A stretch of DNA of 64,000 nucleotides from Chlorogloeopsis sp. ULAP01 (GTDB taxonomy: Bacteria; Cyanobacteriota; Cyanobacteriia; Cyanobacteriales; Nostocaceae): contig NZ_JAUDRH010000009.1 in assembly GCF_030381805.1 (NCBI RefSeq), positions 62,001 to 126,000 on the forward strand, written 5' to 3'. The position numbers were made by a program, and so were the translations under genes. Under the pieces are notes generated by a model. The model had not been told where the DNA came from. It did no database searches and saw only the letters and a program-made list of their open reading frames with translations. Below, in pieces: positions 16,533-25,504 of this stretch. The stretch's first letter is position 1, and each line of letters begins with the position of its first letter.

Positions 16533-17146
16533 TGTCTATACCTCCTTTGAGAAAAAAATATGTATTATTTTTTGAAGAATGAATGCAAAATGCAAAAAAT
16601 CTAATTTCTGAAAAAACTGCAAACTCTGTGGCAATAACTCAGCCTTACAGAACTCTCTACTAAGTTGTAATCAAAAGTTAAACCATTCGCCATTTATAAG
16701 CAAAAAAGCCCAAATATTACTTTTTTTTTGACTCTATTCTTGATAGAGTTCTTCTATGTTGTTTTACTCTGATTTACAAAAATCAGCATCATTTAGCTTG
16801 CTAAACTAAGGTATTAAGAGGATTAAATCTCTCTATAATTACCTGTATAGCAGTTGGCAGATAATTTAAGACATAAATTGATGATAAAAACCTTACGGCA
16901 AGAGAGCTTTAATCCTATTATCCCAACCTATTCTCTGCTATACCTTTATTGTAGAAAATGTGTTTTCAATACTTACAAAATAGTCAAATAACTTTGCAAT
17001 ACTTTTGGCTATCTTATTCCACAAAAATAGTGAAGTATTGTTTGATTTTTTTGATTTCAAGAAGGATCCAGAAAGAATATCAATTTTCAGACTTGATTGG
17101 GTGATAAAATTAAATAACTGTCTAGCTCGAAGTAAAAGCGCTTAGG
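16533..17146. other. Spacer upstream of the D1 gene
   Basis: Holds the D1 promoter region. A small hairpin pairs ACTCTAT (16731-16737) with ATAGAGT (16743-16749), beside a nine-base T run. It faces the wrong way to terminate the minus-strand nitroreductase-like gene. Nothing else recognised. Confidence 0.45.
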
Positions 17147-17986
17147 CTAGGTAAAATAATTACGAGAAAAACCCATCAGTAAAAGAACTTGCGGGTAGCC
17201 TTGTTCATAAATCAGGTTATTTAATTGGGTTCGCAACTGTGGTAGTCTAATTACCTGATTTAAAAATGATGCTGCTAGCCCTATCGCCTGTCCTCGCAGT
17301 AATATTCGCTCTAGAGCTTGCCCAGTATTAAGCCAATTGACAGGTAGATCGCTTTTTGTACCTAGTACTGCAACCACAGGTGATTGAGTTATTAATTGAC
17401 AGCTCGTACTAGGATAAAGCTGTTGTGTGTCTACACTCTGTATTACTAATTCTGCGATCGCTTGACGGGTTGTATTGCTCTTAACAATATATAACCATGT
17501 CTTTTGTTGCTCTGCATCTGCTTTCAACCATGAAAGTAGCGATTGAGGAATCTTCCAGTCTTGAAATTCACTACAATTGATGCATCGGTTAAAAATAGCA
17601 TCAAAAAGCATTTGCTCATCAGCACTTATGAGTATAGGTTCGCCTAGCTTTATATAGGCTAATATATCTGGGTTGATTGAATCGGGAAAAGTTGTAATTT
17701 CGCCTTTATAACCAAACTTACGCAAGGCAAGCCGAAGATTAAATAATGCCATCCCACAACTAATCATTAATTCTCGCTCATAAGTATCAGTGGTAGGTAA
17801 ACCAGGACTTCGATTAGCATAAAGGATTATCGCTTCATTTACGACTTGGAAAAACCAAAGTTGGGTATCGCAATTAGATGGAGCTAAGAGTGTATAATTC
17901 AAAAAAAACTTGAGTTTATCAACAGTTGTACCTGTTTTGGGAAATTCAATTTCTTGAATCTTTTGAGCATCCCATATTGCAAACAT
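17147..17986 (-). CDS. Nitroreductase-like (Acg-type) FMN protein
   Basis: A 279-residue protein of the nitroreductase superfamily, closest in pattern to the divergent Acg-like group. LNYTLLAPSNCDTQLWFFQV is the N-terminal FMN-binding segment (usual form A-P-S-x-x-N-x-Q-P-W). ERELMISCGMALFNLRLAL is the long helix that follows, and GQALERILLRGQAIGLAAS the second conserved helix. The C-terminal LIYEQGYPQVLLLMGF corresponds to the last strand. The ATG at 17986 has GAGAGG upstream. It lies near a universal stress protein gene on the same strand, a pairing common in redox and dormancy regulons, but no shared promoter is evident. The substrate is unknown. Confidence 0.75.
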   Translation of the reverse strand: MFAIWDAQKIQEIEFPKTGTTVDKLKFFLNYTLLAPSNCDTQLWFFQVVNEAIILYANRSPGLPTTDTYERELMISCGMALFNLRLALRKFGYKGEITTFPDSINPDILAYIKLGEPILISADEQMLFDAIFNRCINCSEFQDWKIPQSLLSWLKADAEQQKTWLYIVKSNTTRQAIAELVIQSVDTQQLYPSTSCQLITQSPVVAVLGTKSDLPVNWLNTGQALERILLRGQAIGLAASFLNQVIRLPQLRTQLNNLIYEQGYPQVLLLMGFSRNYFT

Positions 17987-18121
17987 AGGGATTACCTCTC
18001 ATCAAACAACTTATACCATTTTGGATTTTGGAAAATGGAATTGGAAATTACCTTCTGTATCTGGGTTGAGTGAATCCATCTGCCCTTAATCATTTTTTAA
18101 ATTGGTATTATTTGTGAATTG

Positions 18122-18188
18122 GTAGGGGCGGATTTTATGGATAATCTTTTGCTAAAATCGACAATTTATCTTTTAAACCCGCCCCTAC
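18122..18188. mobile_element. 67-bp MITE-like repeat, copy 1
   Basis: The ends are GTAGGGGCGG and, inverted, GTAGGGGCGGG. On the minus strand the interior contains AAAAGATAAATTGTCG, shared with the copy at 36641. It lies between the nitroreductase-like and Usp genes. Confidence 0.65.
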
Positions 18189-18240
18189 AGTAGTTGTCTA
18201 TTACTCCCCCTATCCTCTTGTCTCCTCCTCTTTTTGCCCT

Positions 18241-18732
18241 CTACTGTGGAGCAAGTGGCCCTTGTACTGTTAAAACGGAGCATGGAGCATGATGCAGAAC
18301 ATAATTACTGACACTACCCAGAAAAAACTCAGATAAGCCTCTACGACCTCGACGACCTACTATAATTAAATCAGCTTGCCACTTCCGAGCTAATTCACAA
18401 ATTACTCTACCTGGTTCACCAAAATTTTGGCTAAATTCAGTTGCTACGCCTTTTGCGATCGCTTGTTCATAAAAGAGTCTTAAAAACTCAATTCCTTCTT
18501 TTTTCAGTACCTCCCACTGTCCCATATAATAGTTCATCGCTTCGGCTTGATAAGATGGATAGAGGCTATTTGTTTGGAAAGCAATAGAACTTGGGGAACG
18601 CTCATCGAAAGGATCGAGAACGTGCAACAACATTAAATTTCCACCAACTTGTTGTGTTAAAGTTAAAGCTTCATCAAACACATGCTGTCCAATAGCTGAA
18701 TTGTCTATAGCAACTAAAATTTTGTGAAACAT
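18241..18732 (-). CDS. Universal stress protein (UspA family)
   Basis: A 163-residue cytoplasmic Usp domain. The first strand is MFHKILVAIDNSAIGQHVFDEAL. The ATP-binding signature is at the C-terminus: DLIIVGRRGRRGLSEFFLGS followed by SNYVLHHAPCSVLTVQG, which fits the G-2x-G-9x-G(S/T/N) pattern of nucleotide-binding members. One insertion (~45-75, FDERSPSSIAFQTNSLYPS) is common in cyanobacterial members. It is followed downstream by a MITE-like repeat, and heptamer repeats separate it from ppsA upstream, so it is probably transcribed alone. Confidence 0.93.
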   Translation of the reverse strand: MFHKILVAIDNSAIGQHVFDEALTLTQQVGGNLMLLHVLDPFDERSPSSIAFQTNSLYPSYQAEAMNYYMGQWEVLKKEGIEFLRLFYEQAIAKGVATEFSQNFGEPGRVICELARKWQADLIIVGRRGRRGLSEFFLGSVSNYVLHHAPCSVLTVQGPLAPQ

Positions 18733-18768
18733 AGTATTTAGTCCTTAGTCATGAGTTAGTAGTTAGTT

Positions 18769-18849
18769 GCTAATAGCTAATAGCTAATAGTTAATTGTTA
18801 TTGCCAGTCTTCTATTAGCCATTAACTATTAACTATTAACGATTAACTA
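18769..18849. repeat. Heptamer tandem repeats (STRR)
   Basis: GCTAATA in three tandem copies (18769-18790), then four copies of TTAACTA/TTAACGA (18822-18849). The second block supplies the stop codon of ppsA. Confidence 0.75.
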
Positions 18850-21365
18850 TCTTGCTCGGTAGTCGCAATTTCTAAGAGAGTCTTCAGCACAGAGTCAGGG
18901 TTGAGACTAATAGAGTCGATTCCTTGTGTGACAAGAAATCGAGCGAATTCGGGGTAGTCACTGGGTGCTTGTCCGCAAATACCTATTTTACGGTGGTATT
19001 TTTTGGCAGTAGCGATCGCTTGGGTGATAGTTCGCGTTACTGCTTCGTTACGTTCATCAAACAGATGAGCGACTAATCCTGAATCTCGATCTAGTCCTAG
19101 TGTTAATTGTGTCAGATCGTTAGATCCGATTGAGAACCCATCAAACACTTCACTAAATTGATCTGCGAGTAGAACGTTGCTGGGTAACTCGCACATGACG
19201 TAGACTTGTAAATCATTTTCGCCGCGCACTAAACCATTTTTCGCCATTTCTGCCAAGACGCGCCTACCTTCTTCAGGAGTGCGGCAGAAGGGTACCATTA
19301 AAATGACATTGGTTAAGCCCATTTCATTGCGAACTCGTTTCATTGCCTCACATTCGAGAGCAAAGCCCTCGCTGTAACGTGGATCGTAGTAGCGAGAAGC
19401 ACCGCGCCAACCAATCATTGGGTTTTCTTCTTTGGGTTCAAATTGTTTACCACCCAAAAGATTGGCGTATTCGTTACTCTTAAAGTCACTGAGGCGAACA
19501 ATCACAGGCTTGGGATAAAACGCGGCGGCAATGATAGCAATACCTTGGGCTAATTTATCTACGAAGAATTCTGCTTTATTTTCGTATTGAGCAGTTAATT
19601 CCGCGATTTTGTATTTGGCAAGTTCATCATCTAGGTCATCAAAATGAAGTAGTGCCAGAGGATGCGCCTTAATATGATTGGCAATGATAAATTCCATTCG
19701 CGCCAGCCCAACTCCATCATTGGGAATTGCTGCATAGCCGAATGCTTCTTCTGGGTTGCCCACATTCATCATAATTTGAGTACGAGTGCGGGGCAATTGT
19801 TCTAGGGGTATTTCTTGCACTTCGTAAGGCAATAAACCTTGGTACACTTTTCCAGTCTCACCTTCTGCACAAGAAATAGTGATTTCTTGCCCTGTCTTAA
19901 TAGCAGTAGTAGCATTACCACAACCTACAATCGCAGGTATGCCTAATTCTCTAGCAATAATTGCGGCGTGGCAGGTGCGCCCTCCAGAGTTGGTTACAAT
20001 CGCACTCGCTTTTTTCATGATTGGTTCCCAGTCGGGATCGGTGCGGTTTGTTACTAGCACTTCACCTGCTTGGAACTGATGAATTTGCTGCACATCTGAG
20101 ATAACTCTAGCTTTACCTTCTCCAATCATCTCTCCTACACTACGTCCAGTCACTATGGGAAATTTTGCTGACGCGGGGACAAGAGGACGCAAAGACGCGG
20201 TGACATTTTTACTCTCCGCGTCTCCGTGTCTCTTCATCTCCGTGTCTTCTTCCAAAAGACGATATGTCCGCAAAACATTCTGCACTTTCTGAGACTGCAC
20301 TGTTTCTGGGCGTGCTTGGACGATAAATAATTCATCAGTGATGCCATCTTTCGCCCATTCGATATCCATTGGCGTATAGACACCACGTACTTGCGAATAG
20401 TGTTCTTCTATAATGCAAGCCCATTGTGCTAGTTGTAAAATTTCTTGGTCGTTAAGAGCAAATAGCTCTCTATCACTGGCTGCGACTGGAATATTTTTCG
20501 TTAACTTTGAGCCGCCCACATCATAGACCATTTTAATTTCTTTTGTACCTAAGCGCTTGGCTAAAATTGGGCGAAACCCTTGTTTTAATGTAGGTTTGAA
20601 TACTAAGTATTCATCTGGGTTCACCGCTCCTTGGACGACATTTTCACCCAAGCCGTAAGCGGCGGTAATTAAAGCAGCGTCTTTAAAACCTGACTCGGTG
20701 TCGATGGAGAACATGACACCAGAAGCTGCTAAGTCAGAACGTACCATTTTTTGCACACCTACCGAAAGGGCGATGTTGAAGTGATCGAAGCCTTTAATTT
20801 GACGGTAAGAAATAGCGCGATCAGTAAAAATGGAAGCAAAGCATTTATGGCAAGCTTCTAGCACAGCTGCCAATCCGTGAACATTAAGATAAGTTTCTTG
20901 TTGCCCGGCAAAGCTAGCATCTGGTAAATCTTCGGCGGTAGCGCTAGAACGAACGGCAACATCAGTATCTGCACCATATTGCTGGCAGAGAGCTTGATAA
21001 GCTTGGGCGATCGCTTGTTGCAATTCCCCTGGAAACGATGTTTGCAACATTAAATATCGGGCTTGTTTGCCTCGTTGGCGCAGATTATTAACATCTTCTA
21101 CATCTAAATCTGCAAAAATCTCGCGCAATTTCGCTTCTATCCCTGCCACCTCAATAAAGTAGCGGTAAGCATAAGCAGTTGTAGCAAAGCCATTGGGAAC
21201 TTTTACTCCTTTAGGCTTCAGTTGCTGAATCATTTCTCCTAAAGAAGCATTCTTTCCTCCGACAAAAGAAATATCTGCAATGCCAACTTCACTTAGAGGT
21301 AACACCAGAGCTTTTTGTTTAGCAACTGTGCTAGTGGATTGTTGACTAACTACTGTTTCTGGCAT
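18843..21365 (-). CDS. ppsA: Phosphoenolpyruvate synthase
   Basis: An 840-residue enzyme converting pyruvate and ATP to PEP, AMP and phosphate. Domains in order: an ATP-grasp N-terminal domain (~20-360; FVGGKNASLGEM, DLPDASFAGQQETYLNV), the swivelling phosphohistidine domain (TNSGGRTCHAAIIARELGIP, catalytic His) and the PEP-binding TIM barrel (~530-830), ending with the catalytic Cys in KIGICGQAPSDYP. All active-site motifs are intact. The stop lies inside a heptamer repeat. The odd feature is ~28 extra residues (~372-399) between the ATP-grasp and His domains, encoded by an in-frame dispersed repeat. It makes the protein longer than usual family members. Confidence 0.96.
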   Translation of the reverse strand: MPETVVSQQSTSTVAKQKALVLPLSEVGIADISFVGGKNASLGEMIQQLKPKGVKVPNGFATTAYAYRYFIEVAGIEAKLREIFADLDVEDVNNLRQRGKQARYLMLQTSFPGELQQAIAQAYQALCQQYGADTDVAVRSSATAEDLPDASFAGQQETYLNVHGLAAVLEACHKCFASIFTDRAISYRQIKGFDHFNIALSVGVQKMVRSDLAASGVMFSIDTESGFKDAALITAAYGLGENVVQGAVNPDEYLVFKPTLKQGFRPILAKRLGTKEIKMVYDVGGSKLTKNIPVAASDRELFALNDQEILQLAQWACIIEEHYSQVRGVYTPMDIEWAKDGITDELFIVQARPETVQSQKVQNVLRTYRLLEEDTEMKRHGDAESKNVTASLRPLVPASAKFPIVTGRSVGEMIGEGKARVISDVQQIHQFQAGEVLVTNRTDPDWEPIMKKASAIVTNSGGRTCHAAIIARELGIPAIVGCGNATTAIKTGQEITISCAEGETGKVYQGLLPYEVQEIPLEQLPRTRTQIMMNVGNPEEAFGYAAIPNDGVGLARMEFIIANHIKAHPLALLHFDDLDDELAKYKIAELTAQYENKAEFFVDKLAQGIAIIAAAFYPKPVIVRLSDFKSNEYANLLGGKQFEPKEENPMIGWRGASRYYDPRYSEGFALECEAMKRVRNEMGLTNVILMVPFCRTPEEGRRVLAEMAKNGLVRGENDLQVYVMCELPSNVLLADQFSEVFDGFSIGSNDLTQLTLGLDRDSGLVAHLFDERNEAVTRTITQAIATAKKYHRKIGICGQAPSDYPEFARFLVTQGIDSISLNPDSVLKTLLEIATTEQDS
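20169..20250. repeat. Dispersed repeat inserted in-frame in ppsA
   Basis: On the minus strand it reads GACACGGAGATGAAGAGACA, then GGAGACGCGGAGAG, and ends in TTGTCCCCGCGTC. These GACACGGAGACGCGG/CGCGTCT strings are typical intergenic filler in cyanobacteria, and similar strings lie at ~21480-21530 and ~61480-61530. It encodes an unusual stretch beginning EDTEMKRHGDAESKNVTASL in the inter-domain linker. Confidence 0.7.
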
Positions 21366-21812
21366 ACTTGAGCTTCCTTACATAAAGCTACTTAATTGGG
21401 AATTGGAATGAGTGAATTTACTCTGCTCGTCCCACACTTATGTTTATAGGAAGTCAATTTGAGGAAGTTGTGAGGGTAGAGAAAATTAAGGGACAAGGAG
21501 ACGCAAATACACCGAGAGCACAGGAGTAGGGAGAACAACTATTGACTAATGACTAATGACGACCATTACTAGTTAGCTTGATTTGTACTGACCTACTTAA
21601 CTTTAAGTTTTTTATCTTGAAGTGATTGCAATAATAATTATGTATATATATTACGCTAATTAGCAATCTCTTAAATTTTACTCACAAGTTCCTCACAATT
21701 GGTAATTATTATGAAAGCATAACTGACTAAACATACATTCCTAGTGGAATGATGAATTGACAGTCAACAATTACAATCTTCTTATTTAGGATCAAAATTT
21801 TTAGAAAATATT
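21366..21812. other. Spacer with ppsA promoter region
   Basis: Contains a filler tract (GGGACAAGGAGACGCAAATA near 21480) similar to that inside ppsA. AT-rich sequence then leads to the small zinc-ribbon-like gene. No RNA gene seen. Confidence 0.45.
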
Positions 21813-22016
21813 ATGAATTACTGTCCTTGCTGTTCTAATCCTCTGTTACTACATATACGTGGTTCTGAAACTTATTGGTTTTGCCGTCATTGTTGGCAAG
21901 AAATGCCAGTATTGAGTAGAGAAAACTCCAGTTCTCTACGAGAGATGATGATAGAAAAACTCATGAACAAGCTTCAAAACCAAGCCAAGCATCATGGTAC
22001 AGTTCCCGTAACTTAA
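21813..22016 (+). CDS. Small Cys-pair (zinc-ribbon-like) protein
   Basis: A 67-residue protein. Two Cys pairs, CPCC near residue 4 and CRHCW near residue 28, are spaced to bind one metal ion, probably zinc, as a small ribbon. The C-terminal half is a charged helix (SLREMMIEKLMNKLQNQAKH). I recognise the general form as one common in cyanobacteria, but no function is known to me. It stands alone, with AT-rich sequence on both sides and an A-rich leader rather than a strong ribosome site. Its conserved-looking Cys pattern argues that it is a real gene. Confidence 0.72.
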   Translation: MNYCPCCSNPLLLHIRGSETYWFCRHCWQEMPVLSRENSSSLREMMIEKLMNKLQNQAKHHGTVPVT

Positions 22017-22180
22017 TAACTAAAACCAACACGCATATAAATTTTGGCTTACAAAATTTTGCAATGAGATGATGCTAAGTAAGTCAAAGTAAATAACCTA
22101 AAAATATAGATCCTCAACTTCTTGGAAGATGCTGTTGGCAAATAGTGGATCTTACCCCTCGTTAACCCATACATATGTTA

Positions 22181-22208
22181 GTAGAGACACGATAAATCGC
22201 GTCTCTAC
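22181..22208. repeat. Palindromic dispersed repeat (copy 1)
   Basis: GTAGAGAC at one end and GTCTCTAC at the other, with CGAT/ATCG inside: a 12-bp stem with one mismatch and an AA loop. A close relative lies at 61443. The rest of the 22017-22394 spacer holds nothing I recognise. Confidence 0.7.
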
Positions 22209-22394
22209 ACTAAAGTTTGTTTTTGCTGTATTGCCAATTCTTACGGGAAGCTCCCTTTCCCGCACGTATGCTACGCTTACAGAGCTTTTTTGGCACTTTA
22301 TCTAGTAAAGACAAATAAACTTAATGATTTTTGATAGAAATTTTGAAGTTGTTGTATTTTACACCAACCTTTGATTGTATTTTGATATTTACCT

Positions 22395-22619
22395 TCAATC
22401 TTCAGACCAGTCTTCACGACCCAGCAAATCAATAATTTTATCCCTAAGTAAAAATTCGTTTTTTTCTAGTTCTAGCTCTACACATACCCAATCACGACCA
22501 GGAATATATTTGCAAAGAGCGTATATGGGCTGGTTACGTTGAACAAGTCCCTTTTTAACCAATTGGCGTGCTTCTTCCTTGATAACTTCTATATCGTATT
22601 TGACAACAGTATCAAACAT
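22395..22619 (-). CDS. DUF4327-like small cyanobacterial protein
   Basis: A 74-residue soluble protein. The pattern (YDIEVIKEEARQLVKKGLV, then QPIYALCKYIPGRDWVCVE and FLLRDKIIDLLGREDW) is what I recall for the cyanobacterial DUF4327 family, whose function is unknown. It has one central Cys, an acidic C-terminus and no membrane segment. The ATG at 22619 is preceded by GAGGGAAC. It stands alone, in opposite orientation to the SLH-fasciclin gene, with a ~1.1 kb spacer between them. Confidence 0.75.
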   Translation of the reverse strand: MFDTVVKYDIEVIKEEARQLVKKGLVQRNQPIYALCKYIPGRDWVCVELELEKNEFLLRDKIIDLLGREDWSED

Positions 22620-23724
22620 AACTCTGTTCCCTCATAACTGGTATAGCAATATAAAATATACTTGGATTCTATTTTCAAGCTATCAAAAAAATGTGAGGAA
22701 ATTGTGAAGATTCTTAGTAGCAATTTTCACTTCCGCATGAACTCTCATGTAGAATGTATGAAAAGTCACTATATATTTTGCAATTATATTGCGTTAGGCT
22801 TTCTTAGCTATTGTGTACACAGACTTGAAAGCATAATAAGACGCAAGTTTACATACGTCATATTGAGCAATCAGTAAAGAAATGAACATTAAATTTTTCT
22901 ATTTTTACTAAATCAACTGTCAAAAATCAGTTTATTTACACAACAGATTGGTATTCATTTAATTTTTGCTTACAGAGCAAATTCATAGAACATGAAAAAG
23001 CGATAATTTAGTTTACTAAAACTCTTGCTAACAAGGCTACTCAGTTTGAGTGTAAGTAGATTTAAAGAGAACTTATATCAATCCAATGTAGGTACAGGCT
23101 TCTCTATGGTTCTATTCTAGTGAAGAACGTGTAGTGTTTTTGTGACGATTTGGTCTCAATAAGCTTGATACTACTATATTACTAGCATATCAAACAATTA
23201 TTAGATAACAACCCTGGCTTTCGATATATATCTCGCCCTAGCTTTTGATAGATGTCCCATAGATACACAAACAGGTATTATATACTTTAGATAATTTCGT
23301 CGTAACTAAAAAATTGAGTGTTTGCAGAGCATTCATTGTCTAAATCTATTCAGGTTCCTCTGGATAGATTGTTAAAAGTCGATGGTTAAATTATTGACCT
23401 CAAGAGAGTAATAGCCAAAACTCAATCCTAGAGGTCAAGTTTAACAATCATTGGCTTGGTTGTTTCATGTATATTCAAAATATATTAATGAAAGTAATAA
23501 TTATAATTTATATATTTTAGGTATTTGATTTTAAAATTAAAATTATCCCTGTAGTGAGTAACTTTTTTTCTATGAGAATTGAAATTGAATTCTTAAGATA
23601 GATTTACAAAATCCAAATCAAATTGATATCATCTCTAAGCAAAAAAGAATATCTTTTTTGCTTTGGTGAATTGAAAGAAAAGCTTGGTTAAGAAATAAAC
23701 CTGCTTGTTTAGGAGTGAACGTTC
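22620..23724. other. Long upstream region of the SLH-fasciclin gene
   Basis: AT-rich, about 1.1 kb. A 71-codon plus-strand frame at 22662-22877 has no recognisable features and is judged non-coding. A strong two-part stem lies at 23367-23449 (listed separately). The region may hold a long 5' leader or a small RNA gene. Confidence 0.5.
23367..23449 (+). ncRNA. Structured RNA candidate (leader element or small RNA)
   Basis: GATTGTTAAA (23367-23376) pairs with TTTAACAATC (23440-23449). Inside it, TTGACCTC (23394-23401) pairs with GAGGTCAA (23431-23438). This gives 18 base pairs, a 17-base bulge on one side and a ~29-base loop. It lies ~275 bases upstream of the SLH-fasciclin gene. No known riboswitch class is recognised. 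The strand is a guess. Confidence 0.4.
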
Positions 23725-25377
23725 ATGCGTAGTTTATTTGGTTTGTCATTGACAAGTACCGCTTTGCTAGCTGTTGGAGTCAGTGCTGCTCCAATAGTGA
23801 TTTCTGCTCCAAGTTTGGCTCAAGTCCCTACTCAAACTCCAGATCAGGTTCCTACCCAAACTCCGGATCAAGTCCCCGCGCCTGCGGCTGTCAACTTTCC
23901 TGATGTGCAAGCAGATTACTGGGCATTGCCATTTATTCAGGGTTTAGCTGCAAGAAATATAATTGCTGGTTTCCCTGATGGTACATTTAGACCGGAACAA
24001 GCTGTGACTAGAGCTGAATTTGCAGCCATGATTCAAAGAGCTTTTAGTCAAAGTTTAGTTCGACAGTTACCCCCAGGTGGTTTTAAAGATGTTCCTCCTG
24101 GATTTTGGGCTGCCCCTGCAATTCAGGAAGCTTATGAATCTGGGTTTATGGCTGGTTATCCCAACAACTTGTTTCTGCCGAATCAGCAGATTCCTAAAGT
24201 TCAAGCGATCGCTGCTATAGCTAACGGGCTGAATTTAACTCCCACTGACTCTGCAGAAAATATTCTTGCTAGCAACTTTACAGATGCAGGACAGATCCCG
24301 ACCTATGCTATTAACCAAGTAGCAGCCGCAACTCAAGCAAATCTTGTTGTTAATTATCCTGACATCAAAACACTCAGCCCAGACAGAGCTTTAACCCGTG
24401 CAGAAGCAGCAGCACATTTGTATCAGGCTTTAGTGAGACTAGGACAAGTACCTGCAATACCTACCAACGTTGCAGCTGCTAACTATATTGTGGGTGGCCC
24501 TGGTAGTACTCAACAAGCCACAACTGATATTCTTTCCTTGGCTGAGTCTAGTAACAACTTTACAACTTTGCTTTCTTTAGTGAGGACAGCAGGTTTAGAG
24601 GAAGCCCTGAAACAACCAGGCCCCTATACACTCTTTGCTCCAACGGATCAAGCATTTGCAGCCTTACCACCAGAAACTCTGCAAAGATTGCAGCAGCCAG
24701 AAAACAAAGAAACGCTGCTGAGGATCCTAAGATATCATGTTGTTCCCAATCAGGTAACTCCCAATGAAATTACCTCTGGTGAACTACAAACCTTGGAGGA
24801 AAGAACTGTCAACGTTAAAGTAGATCCTGCTAGCAATCAAGTTGCAGTCAACGATGCAACAGTTCAAGCAAGTGTCCAAGCAAGCAATGGTGTTGTCTAC
24901 GCAGTTGACAGAGTTTTGGTACCGCCCAATGTTTCCCTAGATCCCGAACAAGAAGTTGAAACCGCTCGTCGTGGCAGAAATTATGTCGCAGTTGGTGGCA
25001 ACATTGGTTTTGGTGGTAACACAGCTCTTGGTAGTGGTAACTTTGCAGTAACTAGCAAATTCAGTGTATTCAACAACTTTTCTATTCGTCCCGGTGCAAT
25101 TATTGGTGACGATACTGTCTTTTTAGTTCCTATTACCTACGACTTTGCCTTCCGAGGAGTAGACAATCCTGTTGGTGGAGGAAGTTTTCCTATATCTCCT
25201 TACGTGGGCGCAGGTGTGTCAATTGGGACTGGTGATAATAGTGACGTTAGTTTTCTACTCACTGGTGGTTTAGATTATCCTTTGAGTCGTCAATTTACAG
25301 TTAACGCTGCTGTAAATGCCGCTTTTGTCGATGGCGCAGATGTAGGACTTTTGTTAGGAATTGGCTACAATTTCTAA
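23725..25377 (+). CDS. SLH domains + fasciclin domain + C-terminal beta-barrel: envelope protein
   Basis: A 550-residue exported protein. A signal peptide (~1-33, ending near PSLAQ) is followed by a short tandem repeat (two copies of QVPTQTPD). Three S-layer homology motifs follow (~58-235, e.g. FPDGTFRPEQAVTRAEFAAM), which bind peptidoglycan-linked polymer. A fasciclin/FAS1 domain comes next (~270-402: TLFAPTDQAFAALP, RYHVVPN, VYAVDRVLVPPN). The last ~140 residues alternate polar and hydrophobic strands rich in Gly and end in Phe (LLLGIGYNF), as in outer-membrane barrels. The protein could tie the outer membrane to peptidoglycan and present an adhesion domain between them. This three-part fusion is unusual to me. 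Confidence 0.88.
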   Translation: MRSLFGLSLTSTALLAVGVSAAPIVISAPSLAQVPTQTPDQVPTQTPDQVPAPAAVNFPDVQADYWALPFIQGLAARNIIAGFPDGTFRPEQAVTRAEFAAMIQRAFSQSLVRQLPPGGFKDVPPGFWAAPAIQEAYESGFMAGYPNNLFLPNQQIPKVQAIAAIANGLNLTPTDSAENILASNFTDAGQIPTYAINQVAAATQANLVVNYPDIKTLSPDRALTRAEAAAHLYQALVRLGQVPAIPTNVAAANYIVGGPGSTQQATTDILSLAESSNNFTTLLSLVRTAGLEEALKQPGPYTLFAPTDQAFAALPPETLQRLQQPENKETLLRILRYHVVPNQVTPNEITSGELQTLEERTVNVKVDPASNQVAVNDATVQASVQASNGVVYAVDRVLVPPNVSLDPEQEVETARRGRNYVAVGGNIGFGGNTALGSGNFAVTSKFSVFNNFSIRPGAIIGDDTVFLVPITYDFAFRGVDNPVGGGSFPISPYVGAGVSIGTGDNSDVSFLLTGGLDYPLSRQFTVNAAVNAAFVDGADVGLLLGIGYNF

Positions 25378-25387
25378 CCACTATTTT

Positions 25388-25469
25388 CCCTCAAGCTAAA
25401 GCTTGGGGGAGTACATAAGCAAAGTCCGCCTGCGCGGACTATACAAAGCCTGCCAAAAGCAGGCTTTGT
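25388..25469. terminator. Cluster of hairpins after the SLH-fasciclin gene
   Basis: Three successive stems: CCCTCAAGCT/AGCTTGGGGG (25388-25409), AGTCCGC/GCGGACT (25423-25440) and ACAAAGCCTGC/GCAGGCTTTGT (25443-25469). They lie between convergent genes and could stop transcription. The AGTC-N-GACT palindrome form also matches the REP-like repeats near the transposase at 38-39 kb. Confidence 0.6.
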
Positions 25470-25504
25470 TCGTATAGCCTCAGGCTTCAGGCTGAAGGCT
25501 TTTG

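Noticed and set aside
16731..16749. Hairpin beside a T run as a terminator for the nitroreductase gene
   Set aside because: For minus-strand transcripts the run would be A, not U, after the stem, and the hairpin is not directly after that gene.
22662..22877. 71-codon plus-strand frame
   Set aside because: AT-rich sequence without ribosome site or recognisable pattern; lies in the long upstream region of another gene.
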